A DNA stretch of 38,153 nt, taken from the NCBI GenBank assembly GCA_021802825.1, contig JAJZRG010000037.1, positions 1 through 38,153 on the forward strand, written 5' to 3'. Of this stretch, positions 7,115 through 15,013 are shown one piece after another (positions within the stretch are counted from its first letter, which is position 1; each line of letters opens with the position of its first letter). A program made the translations under genes and the position numbers. A model generated the notes under the pieces. The model did not search any database. It saw nothing but the letters and a program-made list of their open reading frames with translations, and was not told where the DNA came from. The stretch is from Chloroflexota bacterium (GTDB lineage Bacteria; Chloroflexota; Limnocylindria; Limnocylindrales; CSP1-4).

Positions 7115-8245
7115 CTAGGACTCCGGTCGAACTGCCTCGAGTGCCACCCAGTCCCCCTCGGCCCAGCGCCGGGCGATGGCCAGGCCGCGCGACTCGAACG
7201 CCGCGACCACCTCGGCCTCGCGGTTGATGAAGATGCCCGAGGCGAGGATCGTGCCGCCGGGGCGGAGGTCCGCGACGAGCCCGTCAGCGAGGAGCACCAG
7301 CAGCGACGCGATCAGATTGGCGAGCACGACGTCGAACGGGCCCTCACCGGTGGGCGCGCTGCCCTCGCGGGCGTGGATGAGACGCCCCAGGCGGTTGCGC
7401 CGGGCGTTGGCCAGCGACGCCTCGACGGCGATGGGATCGACGTCCACGGCGAGGATCGACGCGGCGCCCAGCAGCCCCGCCGCGATCGACAGGATCCCCG
7501 AGCCCGACCCGATGTCGGCGACGCGGGCACCGGCGATCACGCCACGGTCGGCCAGGGACTCGAGCGAGGCGAGGCAGAGCCGCGTCGTCGGGTGGAGACC
7601 GGTCCCGAAGGCCATGCCGGGGTCGAGCGCGAGCACGACGTCACCGGGCTGCCTCCGATGCCGCCGCCAGGTCGGCCGAATGACGATTCGCTGGCCGACG
7701 CGCAGCACGGGGAAGTGCGACTTCCAGGCGTTGGCCCAGTCGGTCTCGCGCACGAGGCTGCCCGAGAGGTCACCGATGGGTCGAAGCCCGAAGACCTGGA
7801 GATGGCCGAGCTCGCGGTCAGCCTGCGCCACCGCCTCGCGCACGGCCGCGGGCGAGAGCACCGGCAGGTAGGCGCGGACGAGCGCGGGCCGGGCGATGTC
7901 GATGCGCGCGGCCAGGCCGTCCTCGACAAGCTCGAGCGCGGGCTCGACGCTGGTGCCACCGGGCGCGGCGCGCGACAGGATCTCCGACACCGCCTCAACG
8001 GCCTCGTGATCGGCGGCAACCGAGAGCTCGAGCCAGGCGTCCCTCGCGGCGGCAGCGGCTTCGAGGTCGATCCCGGCGAGCGCATCGTGTGCACCCGCGG
8101 CTTCGGCAGGGGGTTCGCCGGGGGCGGCGGGGTCGGCTGCGGTCGCCTCGGCCTCGGCTTCGCCCGCTTGGCCTTCACCTGCTCTCGCTTCGCCCGCTTG
8201 GGCTACCTCGGCTTCGGCTTCGCCAGTCGACAGACCCGGCCTCAC
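7115..8245 (-). CDS. prmA: Ribosomal protein L11 methyltransferase PrmA with an added low-complexity N-terminus
   Basis: 376 residues. PrmA trimethylates ribosomal protein L11 using S-adenosylmethionine. Diagnostic motifs: DPGMAFGTGLHPTT (about 208-221), the SAM-binding VADIGSGSG (242-250), VDVDPIAVEA (267-276) and DVVLANLIASL (305-315). The L11-recognition domain begins near residue 70 (WLELSVAADHEA). Before it lie about 60 residues of Ala/Glu/Gly repeats (GEAEAE, AGEA and similar), which the family normally lacks. The start is the GTG at 8245, which overlaps the dnaJ stop by four bases (GTGA), so translation is coupled to dnaJ. No later in-frame start has better support. Confidence 0.93.
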   Translation of the reverse strand: MRPGLSTGEAEAEVAQAGEARAGEGQAGEAEAEATAADPAAPGEPPAEAAGAHDALAGIDLEAAAAARDAWLELSVAADHEAVEAVSEILSRAAPGGTSVEPALELVEDGLAARIDIARPALVRAYLPVLSPAAVREAVAQADRELGHLQVFGLRPIGDLSGSLVRETDWANAWKSHFPVLRVGQRIVIRPTWRRHRRQPGDVVLALDPGMAFGTGLHPTTRLCLASLESLADRGVIAGARVADIGSGSGILSIAAGLLGAASILAVDVDPIAVEASLANARRNRLGRLIHAREGSAPTGEGPFDVVLANLIASLLVLLADGLVADLRPGGTILASGIFINREAEVVAAFESRGLAIARRWAEGDWVALEAVRPES

Positions 8246-9360
8246 CCGAGGCCCAGCTTCTCGCGCAACCCGCCGCCGGACACGACCTCGCCCGACTCCT
8301 TCGCAAACGCCTCAAGCAGCTCCCGCTGGTGCTTCGAGAGCTTCGTTGGCACGACCACGTTGACCATCACGTGCAGGTCGCCGCGCTGGTTCGGGCGACG
8401 GAGGTGCGGGACGCCGCGGCCGCGCAGCCGGATCTCGGTCCCGGGCTGCGTCCCCGGCCGGACGTCAATCTCGATCGCCTCGCCGTCCACGACGGGCACC
8501 TTCAGCTTCGTGCCCAGCGACGCCTGCGCGATCGAGAGCTCGGCCTCATAGAAGAGCTCGGTGCCCTCGCGGGTGAGGGTCTCGTGTTCGGCGACGTGCA
8601 CCGCGACGTACAGGCTGCCCGGGGCCCCGCCGCGAGGACCAACCTCGCCCTCGTTGGACAGGCGGACCTGGTGGCCCTCGTCGATGCCCGGCGGGATCGA
8701 CACGCGCAGCGTTCGGGTGCGCTGCGTGCGGCCCTCGCCGCGGCAGGTCTCGCACGGGGCGTCGATCGTGCGGCCCTCGCCGTGACACCGCGGGCACGGC
8801 TGGACGTTGACCATCTGGCCGAGCATCGTCTGGCGCACGGAGCGGATCTCGCCGCGCCCGTTGCACTGGGTGCAGGTGGACGGTGTGGAGCCCGGCTTGG
8901 CGCCCGATCCCCCGCAGGTGTCGCATCGGCCGAGGACGGGGAACTCGATCTCCTTCTCGGTGCCTAGGACGGCCTCCTCAAATGTGATCCGCAGGTCGTA
9001 CCTCAGGTCGCTCCCCGTCTGCGGTCGGGCGCGCCGCGTCTGGCCGCCCATCGTGCCGCCGAAGAAGGCGTCGAAGATGTCGCTGAAGCCGCCGAAGCCG
9101 GCCGCCCCGAACGGGTCCGCCCCGCCCGCCGCGCCCGAGACGCCTGCCCGGCCGAACATGTCGTACTGCTGGCGGCGCTGGGGATCGCTGAGGATCTGGT
9201 ACGCCTCGTTGATCTCCTTGAACCGGCCGTCGGCCTCAGGCTCGGCGTTGACGTCAGGGTGCCACTGCTGGGCGAGCTTGCGGAAGGCACGCTTGATCTC
9301 GGCGTCGGTCGCACCGCGCTCGACGCCCAGCACCTCGTACATATCGCGCTCTGCAGTCAT
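8242..9360 (-). CDS. dnaJ: Chaperone protein DnaJ (Hsp40)
   Basis: 372 residues from the ATG at 9360. J-domain at the N-terminus (YEVLGV, HPD at 34-36, ending about residue 70); Gly/Phe-rich linker (about 71-105); four CxxCxGxG zinc motifs at C146, C163, C189 and C203; C-terminal substrate-binding domains. It stimulates DnaK ATPase and hands over unfolded proteins. The frame stays open far upstream, but that part is repeat-rich and not coding-like; a TAAACT box lies 10 nt before the chosen ATG. It forms an operon with prmA and is separated from hrcA-grpE-dnaK by about 16 kb. No CIRCE element is present before it. Confidence 0.95.
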   Translation of the reverse strand: MTAERDMYEVLGVERGATDAEIKRAFRKLAQQWHPDVNAEPEADGRFKEINEAYQILSDPQRRQQYDMFGRAGVSGAAGGADPFGAAGFGGFSDIFDAFFGGTMGGQTRRARPQTGSDLRYDLRITFEEAVLGTEKEIEFPVLGRCDTCGGSGAKPGSTPSTCTQCNGRGEIRSVRQTMLGQMVNVQPCPRCHGEGRTIDAPCETCRGEGRTQRTRTLRVSIPPGIDEGHQVRLSNEGEVGPRGGAPGSLYVAVHVAEHETLTREGTELFYEAELSIAQASLGTKLKVPVVDGEAIEIDVRPGTQPGTEIRLRGRGVPHLRRPNQRGDLHVMVNVVVPTKLSKHQRELLEAFAKESGEVVSGGGLREKLGLG

Positions 9361-9370
9361 GGCTCGTGAG

Positions 9371-9376
9371 AGTTTA
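9371..9376 (-). promoter_or_regulatory. TAAACT -10-like box before dnaJ
   Basis: TAAACT on the minus strand ends 10 nt before the dnaJ ATG, with no Shine-Dalgarno between. It fits the near-leaderless start pattern of the window. Confidence 0.4.
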
Positions 9377-9420
9377 GGGGAGGTTGCGGCGGGGGCCGGT
9401 CTCGATCGTGTCGACCGGAG

Positions 9421-9472
9421 TGGCGGCGCGTCGCTGGGTGGCGGCGCGTCGCTGGGTGGCGGCGCCTCACGC
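9421..9472 (+). repeat. 18-bp tandem repeat, about 2.6 copies
   Basis: Unit TGGCGGCGCGTCGCTGGG is repeated exactly at 9421-9438 and 9439-9456, followed by a decayed partial copy. It lies in the dnaJ upstream region. Confidence 0.8.
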
Positions 9473-9736
9473 GTAGTCGCTAGGCCAGAGGCCGTCCGCC
9501 AAGCTGCGAAATGCGCCATGCGCATCGAGACCAGCGCTCGGTCGTCGTGCTGATGCCTGCTGCGCACAGGGACAACGCGCGTCTGTCGGTCCGGGCGCGG
9601 GATCCAGCCGATTTGATGCGCAACACGCATCGTCGCGCCGTGGTGTGGGCGAAACTCATGTGTAGCTCGCATCGCCGGGGTCACCTGGACGCTGACCCTG
9701 CGTCGCAACCCGTCGCGGCAGGCCGCGCGTCGCTGA

Positions 9737-10453
9737 TCAGCCCCTCGCGAGCTCCATCGCCCGGAGCAGCACTGCCTGGAGCATCGGCTGGGTCAGCTTG
9801 CCGGTGAAGGTGTTCTGCTGGCTCGGGTGGTACGAGCCGAGGAGCGTGTAGCGGCCGACCCGCGCCTCGCCCGCGTGCGCGAACCGCGGCTTGGGCGACG
9901 GGATGGCGTGGCCGAGCGCGCTCAGGGTGCGCAGTGCCGCGTCCCAGCCGATGGCGCCCAGCGGGACAATCACCCGGAGATCACGGAGCAGCTCGAGCTC
10001 GCGGGCGAGGTAGGGGCGGCAGCGTGCCTGCTCGTCGGGGGTGGGCTTGTTCGCTGGCGGCGCACAGCGGACGGCGGCAACGACACGGACCGCGTCGAGG
10101 CGGAGGCCATCGCCCGCGCGCCGACCCTCAGCCTGGTTGGCAAGACCGATCGCGTGCATCGCGTGCCATAGGAAGTCGCCCGATGCGTCCCCCGTGAACA
10201 CGCGGCCGGTCCGGTTGCCGCCATGCGCCGCCGGCGCGAGGCCGACGAGCAGGATCCGGGCCGCGGCATCGCCGAAGCCGGGGACGGGCCGGGCCCAATA
10301 CGTCTCGTCGCGGAACCTTGCCACCTTGATCCGGGCCTGCTCCTCGCGCCAGGCCACGAGGCGGGGGCAGGCGAAGCAGTCGGCGATGGTCGTGTCGAGG
10401 CTGGGCAGGTCGCGCGCCGCCGAGGCGGCCGCTCGGGGGTCAGCAATAGGCAC
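9737..10453 (-). CDS. Uracil-DNA glycosylase, family 5 (UdgB type, 4Fe-4S)
   Basis: 238 residues. Removes uracil, and in this family also hypoxanthine and other deaminated bases, from DNA. Four cysteines for the iron-sulphur cluster: C26 and C29 (CFACPRLV), C130 (VRCAPPANKPTP) and C145. Catalytic motif 1 is GLAPAAHGGNRTGR (71-84) and motif 2 is HPSQQN (209-214) in LLGSYHPSQQNTFTGKL, the signature of family 5 rather than family 4. The GTG at 10453 is the start; TAGCAT lies 6 nt upstream and no ribosome site is visible. It appears to be a single-gene transcript. The organism's high GC makes cytosine deamination repair relevant, but that link is inference. Confidence 0.92.
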   Translation of the reverse strand: MPIADPRAAASAARDLPSLDTTIADCFACPRLVAWREEQARIKVARFRDETYWARPVPGFGDAAARILLVGLAPAAHGGNRTGRVFTGDASGDFLWHAMHAIGLANQAEGRRAGDGLRLDAVRVVAAVRCAPPANKPTPDEQARCRPYLARELELLRDLRVIVPLGAIGWDAALRTLSALGHAIPSPKPRFAHAGEARVGRYTLLGSYHPSQQNTFTGKLTQPMLQAVLLRAMELARG

Positions 10454-10459
10454 GCGCGG

Positions 10460-10465
10460 ATGCTA
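10460..10465 (-). promoter_or_regulatory. TAGCAT -10-like box before the uracil-DNA glycosylase gene
   Basis: TAGCAT ends 6 nt before the GTG start, so the transcript probably begins at or within a base or two of the start codon. Confidence 0.4.
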
Positions 10466-10575
10466 GCCGGGGTCACCGAAAGGTGCCCGCGAGCTCCCCA
10501 CGAGGAGCCGGGCGCCCCTGCTCGGTCCTCCTTGCGGCCGCGGTCATCCACGCCGGCATATCAGTCACGCCGGAG

Positions 10576-10641
10576 TCACGCCGGCGATGAGTCACGGTCA
10601 CGCCGGCGATGAGTCACGGTCACGCCGGCGATGAGTCACAG
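10576..10641 (+). repeat. Three tandem copies of a 22-bp repeat
   Basis: Copies at 10576-10597, 10598-10619 and 10620-10641 contain CACGCCGGCGATGAGTCAC and differ only at the end of the third. A decayed half copy precedes them (10562-10575). CGCCGGCG is palindromic, and GAGTCAC recurs near 6.9-7.1 kb. Confidence 0.85.
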
Positions 10642-10768
10642 CAGACTCATCCCGACCTTCGCGCTGCACGACCCGAGGCGGCAACGGGACCTTGGCAGAG
10701 TCGACCACGCTCCGTCACCGCGGAAACGAGTCCCAGATGACTCACAACCCGACGGGCGGGGCGCCGGG

Positions 10769-10902
10769 CGGGGCGGGGCGCACGGCACAGACGCGGGCGC
10801 AGGCGCGCGGGCGCGGGCGCGGGATCCGGCGGGCTCAGGGCACAGGCGCGGGCGCAGGCGCGCGGGCGCAGGCGCGCAGGCGGGGCGGGGCGCACGGCAC
10901 AG
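10769..10902 (+). repeat. 22-bp exact direct repeat bracketing a GCGGGCGC tract
   Basis: CGGGGCGGGGCGCACGGCAC plus AG occurs at 10769-10790 and again at 10881-10902. The sequence between is made of GCGCAGGCGCGCGGGCG-like runs, probably formed by slippage. Confidence 0.75.
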
Positions 10903-10919
10903 GCGCCGGATCCGGCGCC
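10902..10919. terminator. 18-bp perfect palindrome downstream of the ABC exporter operon
   Basis: GGCGCCGGATCCGGCGCC is a perfect palindrome about 50 bp past the last permease stop (minus strand). It could form a hairpin that ends or stabilises the transcript. There is no T-run, so termination is only a suggestion. Confidence 0.3.
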
Positions 10920-10971
10920 CGCAGGCAGCGGAGCGGTCCGGCGCGACCATGGGCGCCCGCAGCAGCCGGCG

Positions 10972-11781
10972 CTACTTGCGCAGCAGCCGGTCGAGCCGGA
11001 ACGCAACCACGGTCAGCCCGATCAGCCCCATCGCAACCAGGTACGCGACGTGCAGCACCGAGCCCGCATCGAGCACCCCGGTGACCAGTCCCCGGATCAG
11101 GTCCACGCCCTGGTATAGCGGCGTCAGGGCCACGAACACGCGGAGCGCCTCCGGGTAGGCGCTGATCGGGTAGAAGGTGCCACTGAACAGGAACATCGGC
11201 AGGATCAACAGGAAGATCAGGTCGAAGTCCTGCCAGCCGCGGAGCCACGTCGTGAGCGCCATGCTCACCGCGGAGAAGGCGAAGGAGAGCAGCGTGGCGG
11301 CGGGAACGGCGAGCAGCGCCCACGGCGAGCGGACCAGCCCCAGCACGGCGATCACGGCGAAGAACCCGAGGCCGTACAGCGTGGAGCGGATCATCGCCCA
11401 GCCGATCTCGCCCAGCGCCACGTCGCCCGGCGACATCGGCGTGGACAGCACCGCGTCGTACGTCTTCTGGTAGTTGAGCTTGAAGAACACGTTGAACGTG
11501 CACTCGGTGATGGCGCCGTTCATCGACGATGAGGCCAAGAGCGCCGGCGCCACGAACAGCGCATACGGGATCGGCTGGCCGCCGGGACCGGGGATGTCGC
11601 CCACCATCCCCCCGATGCCGAAGCCCACCGAGAGCAGGTAGAAGAGCGGCTCGAAGAAGCCCGAGAACAGGACCATCCAGCCCGACCTGTAGGCCAGCAG
11701 GTTGCGCTCGATGAGCAGCGAGGCGCGGCGGCTGCCCAGACGGGTCGGGAGGACGCGGCCGATGGCCACGAAGGCGGTCAC
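10972..11781 (-). CDS. ABC-2 type exporter permease (second permease)
   Basis: 269 residues with six predicted membrane segments and an ABC-2 membrane domain. FSGTFYPISAYPEAL (residues about 197-211) followed by TPLYQGVDLIRGL is the pattern seen in NodJ/DrrB-like permeases. Translation starts at a GTG two bases after the stop of the other permease gene. With the partner permease and the ATPase it probably forms a heterodimeric exporter in the cytoplasmic membrane. Substrate unknown; family members export lipo-oligosaccharides, polysaccharide or drugs. Confidence 0.88.
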   Translation of the reverse strand: MTAFVAIGRVLPTRLGSRRASLLIERNLLAYRSGWMVLFSGFFEPLFYLLSVGFGIGGMVGDIPGPGGQPIPYALFVAPALLASSSMNGAITECTFNVFFKLNYQKTYDAVLSTPMSPGDVALGEIGWAMIRSTLYGLGFFAVIAVLGLVRSPWALLAVPAATLLSFAFSAVSMALTTWLRGWQDFDLIFLLILPMFLFSGTFYPISAYPEALRVFVALTPLYQGVDLIRGLVTGVLDAGSVLHVAYLVAMGLIGLTVVAFRLDRLLRK

Positions 11782-11783
11782 CG

Positions 11784-12632
11784 CTACTTCTCCAACTGCC
11801 GGCGGAACCGGACGAACATCGCCCAGGTCCCGAGCGCCGCCACGACCACCAGGATCGCCAAGTGGGCGATGTGGAGCAGCGGCTCCTGGCCGGCCGTCCC
11901 CAGCGCCAGCGCCCGGGCCAGGTCAACGCCGTGCCACAGCGGCAGGAGCCACGCCAGCGGCCGGATCACGTCCGGCAGCCGCTCGATCGGGAAGAACGTG
12001 CCGCTGAACAGGAACAGCGGCGTGATCCCGAACCGCCAGATGTTGTTCCACGCGGTCGTGTCGCGCTGGCTGGTCATGTAGGCCGCGATGGGCGCCGAGA
12101 ACGCGATCCCGGTGAGCACGCCGATCGGCACGGACCACAGGATGCCGGGCGTGGCCGCGGCCCCGAACAGCACGATCACGACGGCGAAGATCGTGCCGAC
12201 CATCAGCGCGTGGGTGGCGTTCCAGGCGAGCTGGCCGAAGGCGATCGCGTACGGGGTCAGGGGCGTCGCGTACATGGCGTGGTAGCGGCGGACCCAGCGG
12301 AAGCCCGCGAGCACCGGGAACGTCCCCTCCCCTGCAGCGCCCTGCATCACCGACGACACGAGCAGCGCCGGCGCGAGGAACTGGAGGTAGGAGACGCCGC
12401 CCGTGGCGTTCGAGCCGCCGTTGTCCACGTACGTGCCCAAGCCCACGCCCATGGCGAGCAGGAACAGCACCGGCTGCGCGAAGTTGCTGAACAGCGAGCC
12501 GCGCCAGTTGCGCAGGTAGAGCAGAATCTGGTGCTCGTACGAGACGCGGAAGGCGTTCACGGGATCCGGGCGCGGGACGCGGTCCCCCGTGGCAGGGAGC
12601 GTCGGGGCGGGGGCGGACGACGCGAGGGCCAT
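11784..12632 (-). CDS. ABC-2 type exporter permease (first permease)
   Basis: 282 residues. A Pro/Ala-rich cytoplasmic lead of about 30 residues is followed by six predicted membrane helices. FLFSGTFFPIERLPDVIRPLAW and LLPLWHGVDLAR (about residues 210-245, given in pieces) are the ABC-2/NodJ signature and parallel the other permease, so the two look like an ancient duplication. It starts four bases after the ATPase stop and ends two bases before the next permease start, a tight operon. Confidence 0.88.
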   Translation of the reverse strand: MALASSAPAPTLPATGDRVPRPDPVNAFRVSYEHQILLYLRNWRGSLFSNFAQPVLFLLAMGVGLGTYVDNGGSNATGGVSYLQFLAPALLVSSVMQGAAGEGTFPVLAGFRWVRRYHAMYATPLTPYAIAFGQLAWNATHALMVGTIFAVVIVLFGAAATPGILWSVPIGVLTGIAFSAPIAAYMTSQRDTTAWNNIWRFGITPLFLFSGTFFPIERLPDVIRPLAWLLPLWHGVDLARALALGTAGQEPLLHIAHLAILVVVAALGTWAMFVRFRRQLEK

Positions 12633-12636
12633 CGGC

Positions 12637-13584
12637 TCAGTCCACCAGCGAGCGGCCCGTCAGCCGCAGGAACACGTCCTCGAGCGAGCTCCGGCGCACC
12701 AGGACCGTCTCGGGCTCGAGGCCGCGTGAGTGGACCGCGTTCGAGACCGCCTCGCCGTCGCTGGTGTAGACCAGCACGCGGTCGGGCAGGAGGTCGATGC
12801 GCTCGCCGATCCCAGCCAGTCGGTCGCCCAGCGTCTCCTGGATCCCCACCGGGAAGCGCAGCTCGGTGACCTCCCGGCTGGCGTAGCGCGCGATCAGCTC
12901 GCGGGGCGAGCCCTCGGCCACGATCTTCGCCTTGTCCATGACAACCAGCCGGTCGCACAGCTGCTCGGCCTCGTCCATGTAGTGCGTCGTGAGGACAAGC
13001 GTCACGCCGTGCTGCTTGAGCCGGTAGAGGCGCTCCCAGAGCAGGTGCCGGGCCTGCGGGTCGAGGCCTGTGGTGGGCTCGTCGAGGAGCAGGATGGACG
13101 GCTCGTTGATCAGGGCGCGGGCGATCGTCAGGCGCCGCTTCATCCCGCCCGACAACGGCTCGACCCGGTCCTTGGCGCGCTCGCCGAGCTGGGCGAAGTC
13201 CAGCAGCTGGTGCGCTCTCCGGGTGCACTCCGCCCGAGACAGCCCGAAGTAGCGGCCGTAGATGATCAGGTTGTCGATGACCGAGAGGTCCGTGTCGAGC
13301 GAATCCTCCTGGGGCACGACACCCAGCTGGCCGCGGATGCGGGGACCGTCCCGCGTCGGGTCGAGACCCAGGATGCTCAGCTGGCCGTCACTGACCGGCG
13401 AGATGCAGCCGATCATGCGCATCGTGCTCGTCTTGCCCGCGCCGTTGGGGCCGAGGAAGCCGAAGCTCTCGCCAGGCGCCACGTCGAAGTCGATGGCGTC
13501 CACCGCGGTGAACTGGCCGAACCGCTTGGTCAGCCCCCGGGCAGCGATGAGCGGCGCCTCGGCGGGCGCAGTGTGCGTGGTCAT
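12637..13584 (-). CDS. ABC transporter ATPase of the NodI/DrrA type
   Basis: 315 residues. Walker A GPNGAGKT (45-52), Q-loop in VVPQEDSLD (about 90-98), signature LSGGM (144-148), Walker B ILLLDEP (164-170), D-loop GLDP and the H-loop His201 (LTTHYMDEAEQL) are all present. The C-terminal part (about 215-315) is the regulatory extension typical of NodI/DrrA exporters, ending in LEDVFLRLTGRSL. It powers the two permeases encoded downstream. No Shine-Dalgarno is seen; TAGCAT lies 9 nt before the ATG, so the operon promoter is probably right there. Confidence 0.93.
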   Translation of the reverse strand: MTTHTAPAEAPLIAARGLTKRFGQFTAVDAIDFDVAPGESFGFLGPNGAGKTSTMRMIGCISPVSDGQLSILGLDPTRDGPRIRGQLGVVPQEDSLDTDLSVIDNLIIYGRYFGLSRAECTRRAHQLLDFAQLGERAKDRVEPLSGGMKRRLTIARALINEPSILLLDEPTTGLDPQARHLLWERLYRLKQHGVTLVLTTHYMDEAEQLCDRLVVMDKAKIVAEGSPRELIARYASREVTELRFPVGIQETLGDRLAGIGERIDLLPDRVLVYTSDGEAVSNAVHSRGLEPETVLVRRSSLEDVFLRLTGRSLVD

Positions 13585-13593
13585 GGGACGGCC

Positions 13594-13599
13594 ATGCTA
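13594..13599 (-). promoter_or_regulatory. TAGCAT -10-like box before the ABC exporter operon
   Basis: TAGCAT ends 9 nt before the ATPase start at 13584. No ribosome site lies between, which fits a leaderless or nearly leaderless transcript. Confidence 0.4.
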
Positions 13600-14263
13600 C
13601 CGGAGGCCCTGTGACAGCTGTGCGGCACACGCCGTGCACCGGGTTTCGGGTCCAGGCTCGCCGTCGGCCACTTCTGGCAGATGACCGTATTGCGGTCCCT
13701 ATCCCAGCGGGTTCCCTCAAGCGCCCGCGGGATGGGCATCTGGCGGTCTCCGCTGCCCCGTTCCACGGTTTCCGCTGCCCGGTCCTGCACAGATGCCCGC
13801 AGTGCGGCCCGTATCCAGGTTGTTCTCGGACAAGGACCATCGGGTGAGCATGTGGCGGAACCTGCCGCAGATCCGGGCACGAGCCTCCTCGTCGGGTACG
13901 CCTTCACGTCCGCAGACCCGGGTTGGCGACCGCAGAGCGGTCATCTGCGAGAAATCAGACTCGGGCTCGGCGAAGGGCCGCCTAAGTCCGGCACATTACG
14001 TCCTCAATGGCAGGCCAGACCTCCACCGGCGCACCCGGACCTCGGGAACCGCCAGTTCGATCGCGTACGCGCTCGAGCCGCGCGTGTGGGGTCGCGTCAT
14101 CGCCTGGCTCGTCGGAGACGCCGTGGAGGCCGCTGGCTCCCGCGCGCGGCGGGGGCGATCGCGATGTGGTGACGCCGCGGGGCGGAGCCTACCGCGGATC
14201 ATGGGACGGGGCGCTCGCGAATGCCTTGAGGCCCGAGGCGCGCCCGTTGCAGGAGCCACAGCG
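13600..14263. other. Intergenic stretch with no supported gene
   Basis: About 660 bp between the men operon end and the exporter operon start. Reading frames here have poor, Arg-rich compositions and no start signals. I see no tRNA, no clear terminator hairpin and no strong repeat. Confidence 0.45.
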
Positions 14264-15013
14264 CTACCGCTGGGTGACGGTCCCCTCGTGCAGGGTGACG
14301 ATGCCGCCCGTCAGGCCCCTCCAGCGCACGTCCACGAGGCCCACTTCGGCCATGATCTCGGCGATCCGCTCTGGCGAGGGGTAGGCCTGGACGCTTCGGA
14401 CGAGGTAGCCGTACGCGGGGCCCTGGCCGGCGAGGCGGCCGATGACGGGGACGATGCGATCGAACCACCAGCGCATGAAGCGCGCCAGGCGACTCCGGGG
14501 GCGGGCGATCTCGAGGCACAGCACGCGGCCGCCGGGCCGGACGGAGCGTGCCATCTCCGCGAAGCCGCGCCGGTAGTCCGGGAGGTTGCGCATGCCGAAG
14601 GCGATGGTCGCCGCGTCGAACTCGCCGTCCCGGGTGGGCAGCTCCATCGCGTTGCCGACCATGTAGCCGAGCCCGGGCCGGTTCGCGTAGCGTCGCTGCG
14701 CCACGGCCGTCATGCCGGGCGAGAGGTCAACGCCCAGGACCCGGCCCGTCGGGCCGACCCGCGTCGAGAGGTCGGCCGCCACCTTGCCGGTGCCCGAGGC
14801 CACGTCGACCGCCGACCCTCCGTGCTGGAGCGCCGCGGCATTCACGAGGTGTCGTCGCCAGCGAGGCTCCTGGAACGCCGAGATCAGCAGGTTCATCAGG
14901 TCGTAGCGGCCGGCGATGCGGTCGAACATGACCCGGACCTCGGGCGCGGGCGCGGCGTTCCCGGCACCGGTGGAGGCGCCGGAGGGTGTGTGGTCGGGCG
15001 GGAGGGCGGTCAT
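14264..15013 (-). CDS. menG: Demethylmenaquinone methyltransferase MenG (UbiE family)
   Basis: 249 residues. Catalyses the last step of menaquinone synthesis, SAM-dependent methylation of the naphthoquinone ring. Motifs: VRVMFDRIAGRYDLMNLLIS (about 27-46, the Ubie/COQ5 signature 1), SAM-binding VDVASGTGKVAADL, NAMELPTRDGEFDAATIAFG and MRNLPDYRRGFAEM. The end matches the family (GGIVTLHEGTV). The ATG at 15013 overlaps the menE/hydrolase stop by four bases (ATGA); the frame continues upstream but only as antiphase sequence of that gene. It is the last gene of the operon. Confidence 0.95.
   Translation of the reverse strand: MTALPPDHTPSGASTGAGNAAPAPEVRVMFDRIAGRYDLMNLLISAFQEPRWRRHLVNAAALQHGGSAVDVASGTGKVAADLSTRVGPTGRVLGVDLSPGMTAVAQRRYANRPGLGYMVGNAMELPTRDGEFDAATIAFGMRNLPDYRRGFAEMARSVRPGGRVLCLEIARPRSRLARFMRWWFDRIVPVIGRLAGQGPAYGYLVRSVQAYPSPERIAEIMAEVGLVDVRWRGLTGGIVTLHEGTVTQR

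Larger units (their letters stand above)
9361..9736. other. dnaJ upstream region, non-coding
   Basis: Besides the promoter-like box and the 18-bp repeats, a small inverted repeat (GATGCG-5 nt-CGCATC) occurs near 9614-9630. No gene is supported. This stretch also holds whatever ends the udgB transcript. Confidence 0.4.
10454..10971. other. Intergenic repeat-rich stretch between udgB and the ABC exporter genes
   Basis: No gene is supported. It contains, in order, the 22-bp tandem repeats, a GCGGGCGC/GCAGGCGC-rich tract (about 10,790-10,900) flanked by a 22-bp exact direct repeat, and an 18-bp perfect palindrome. Apparent long reading frames here are products of extreme GC content. Confidence 0.5.

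Noticed and set aside
13600..14263. Possible small genes between the men and exporter operons
   Set aside because: Compositions are noise-like, starts are missing and no motif is present.
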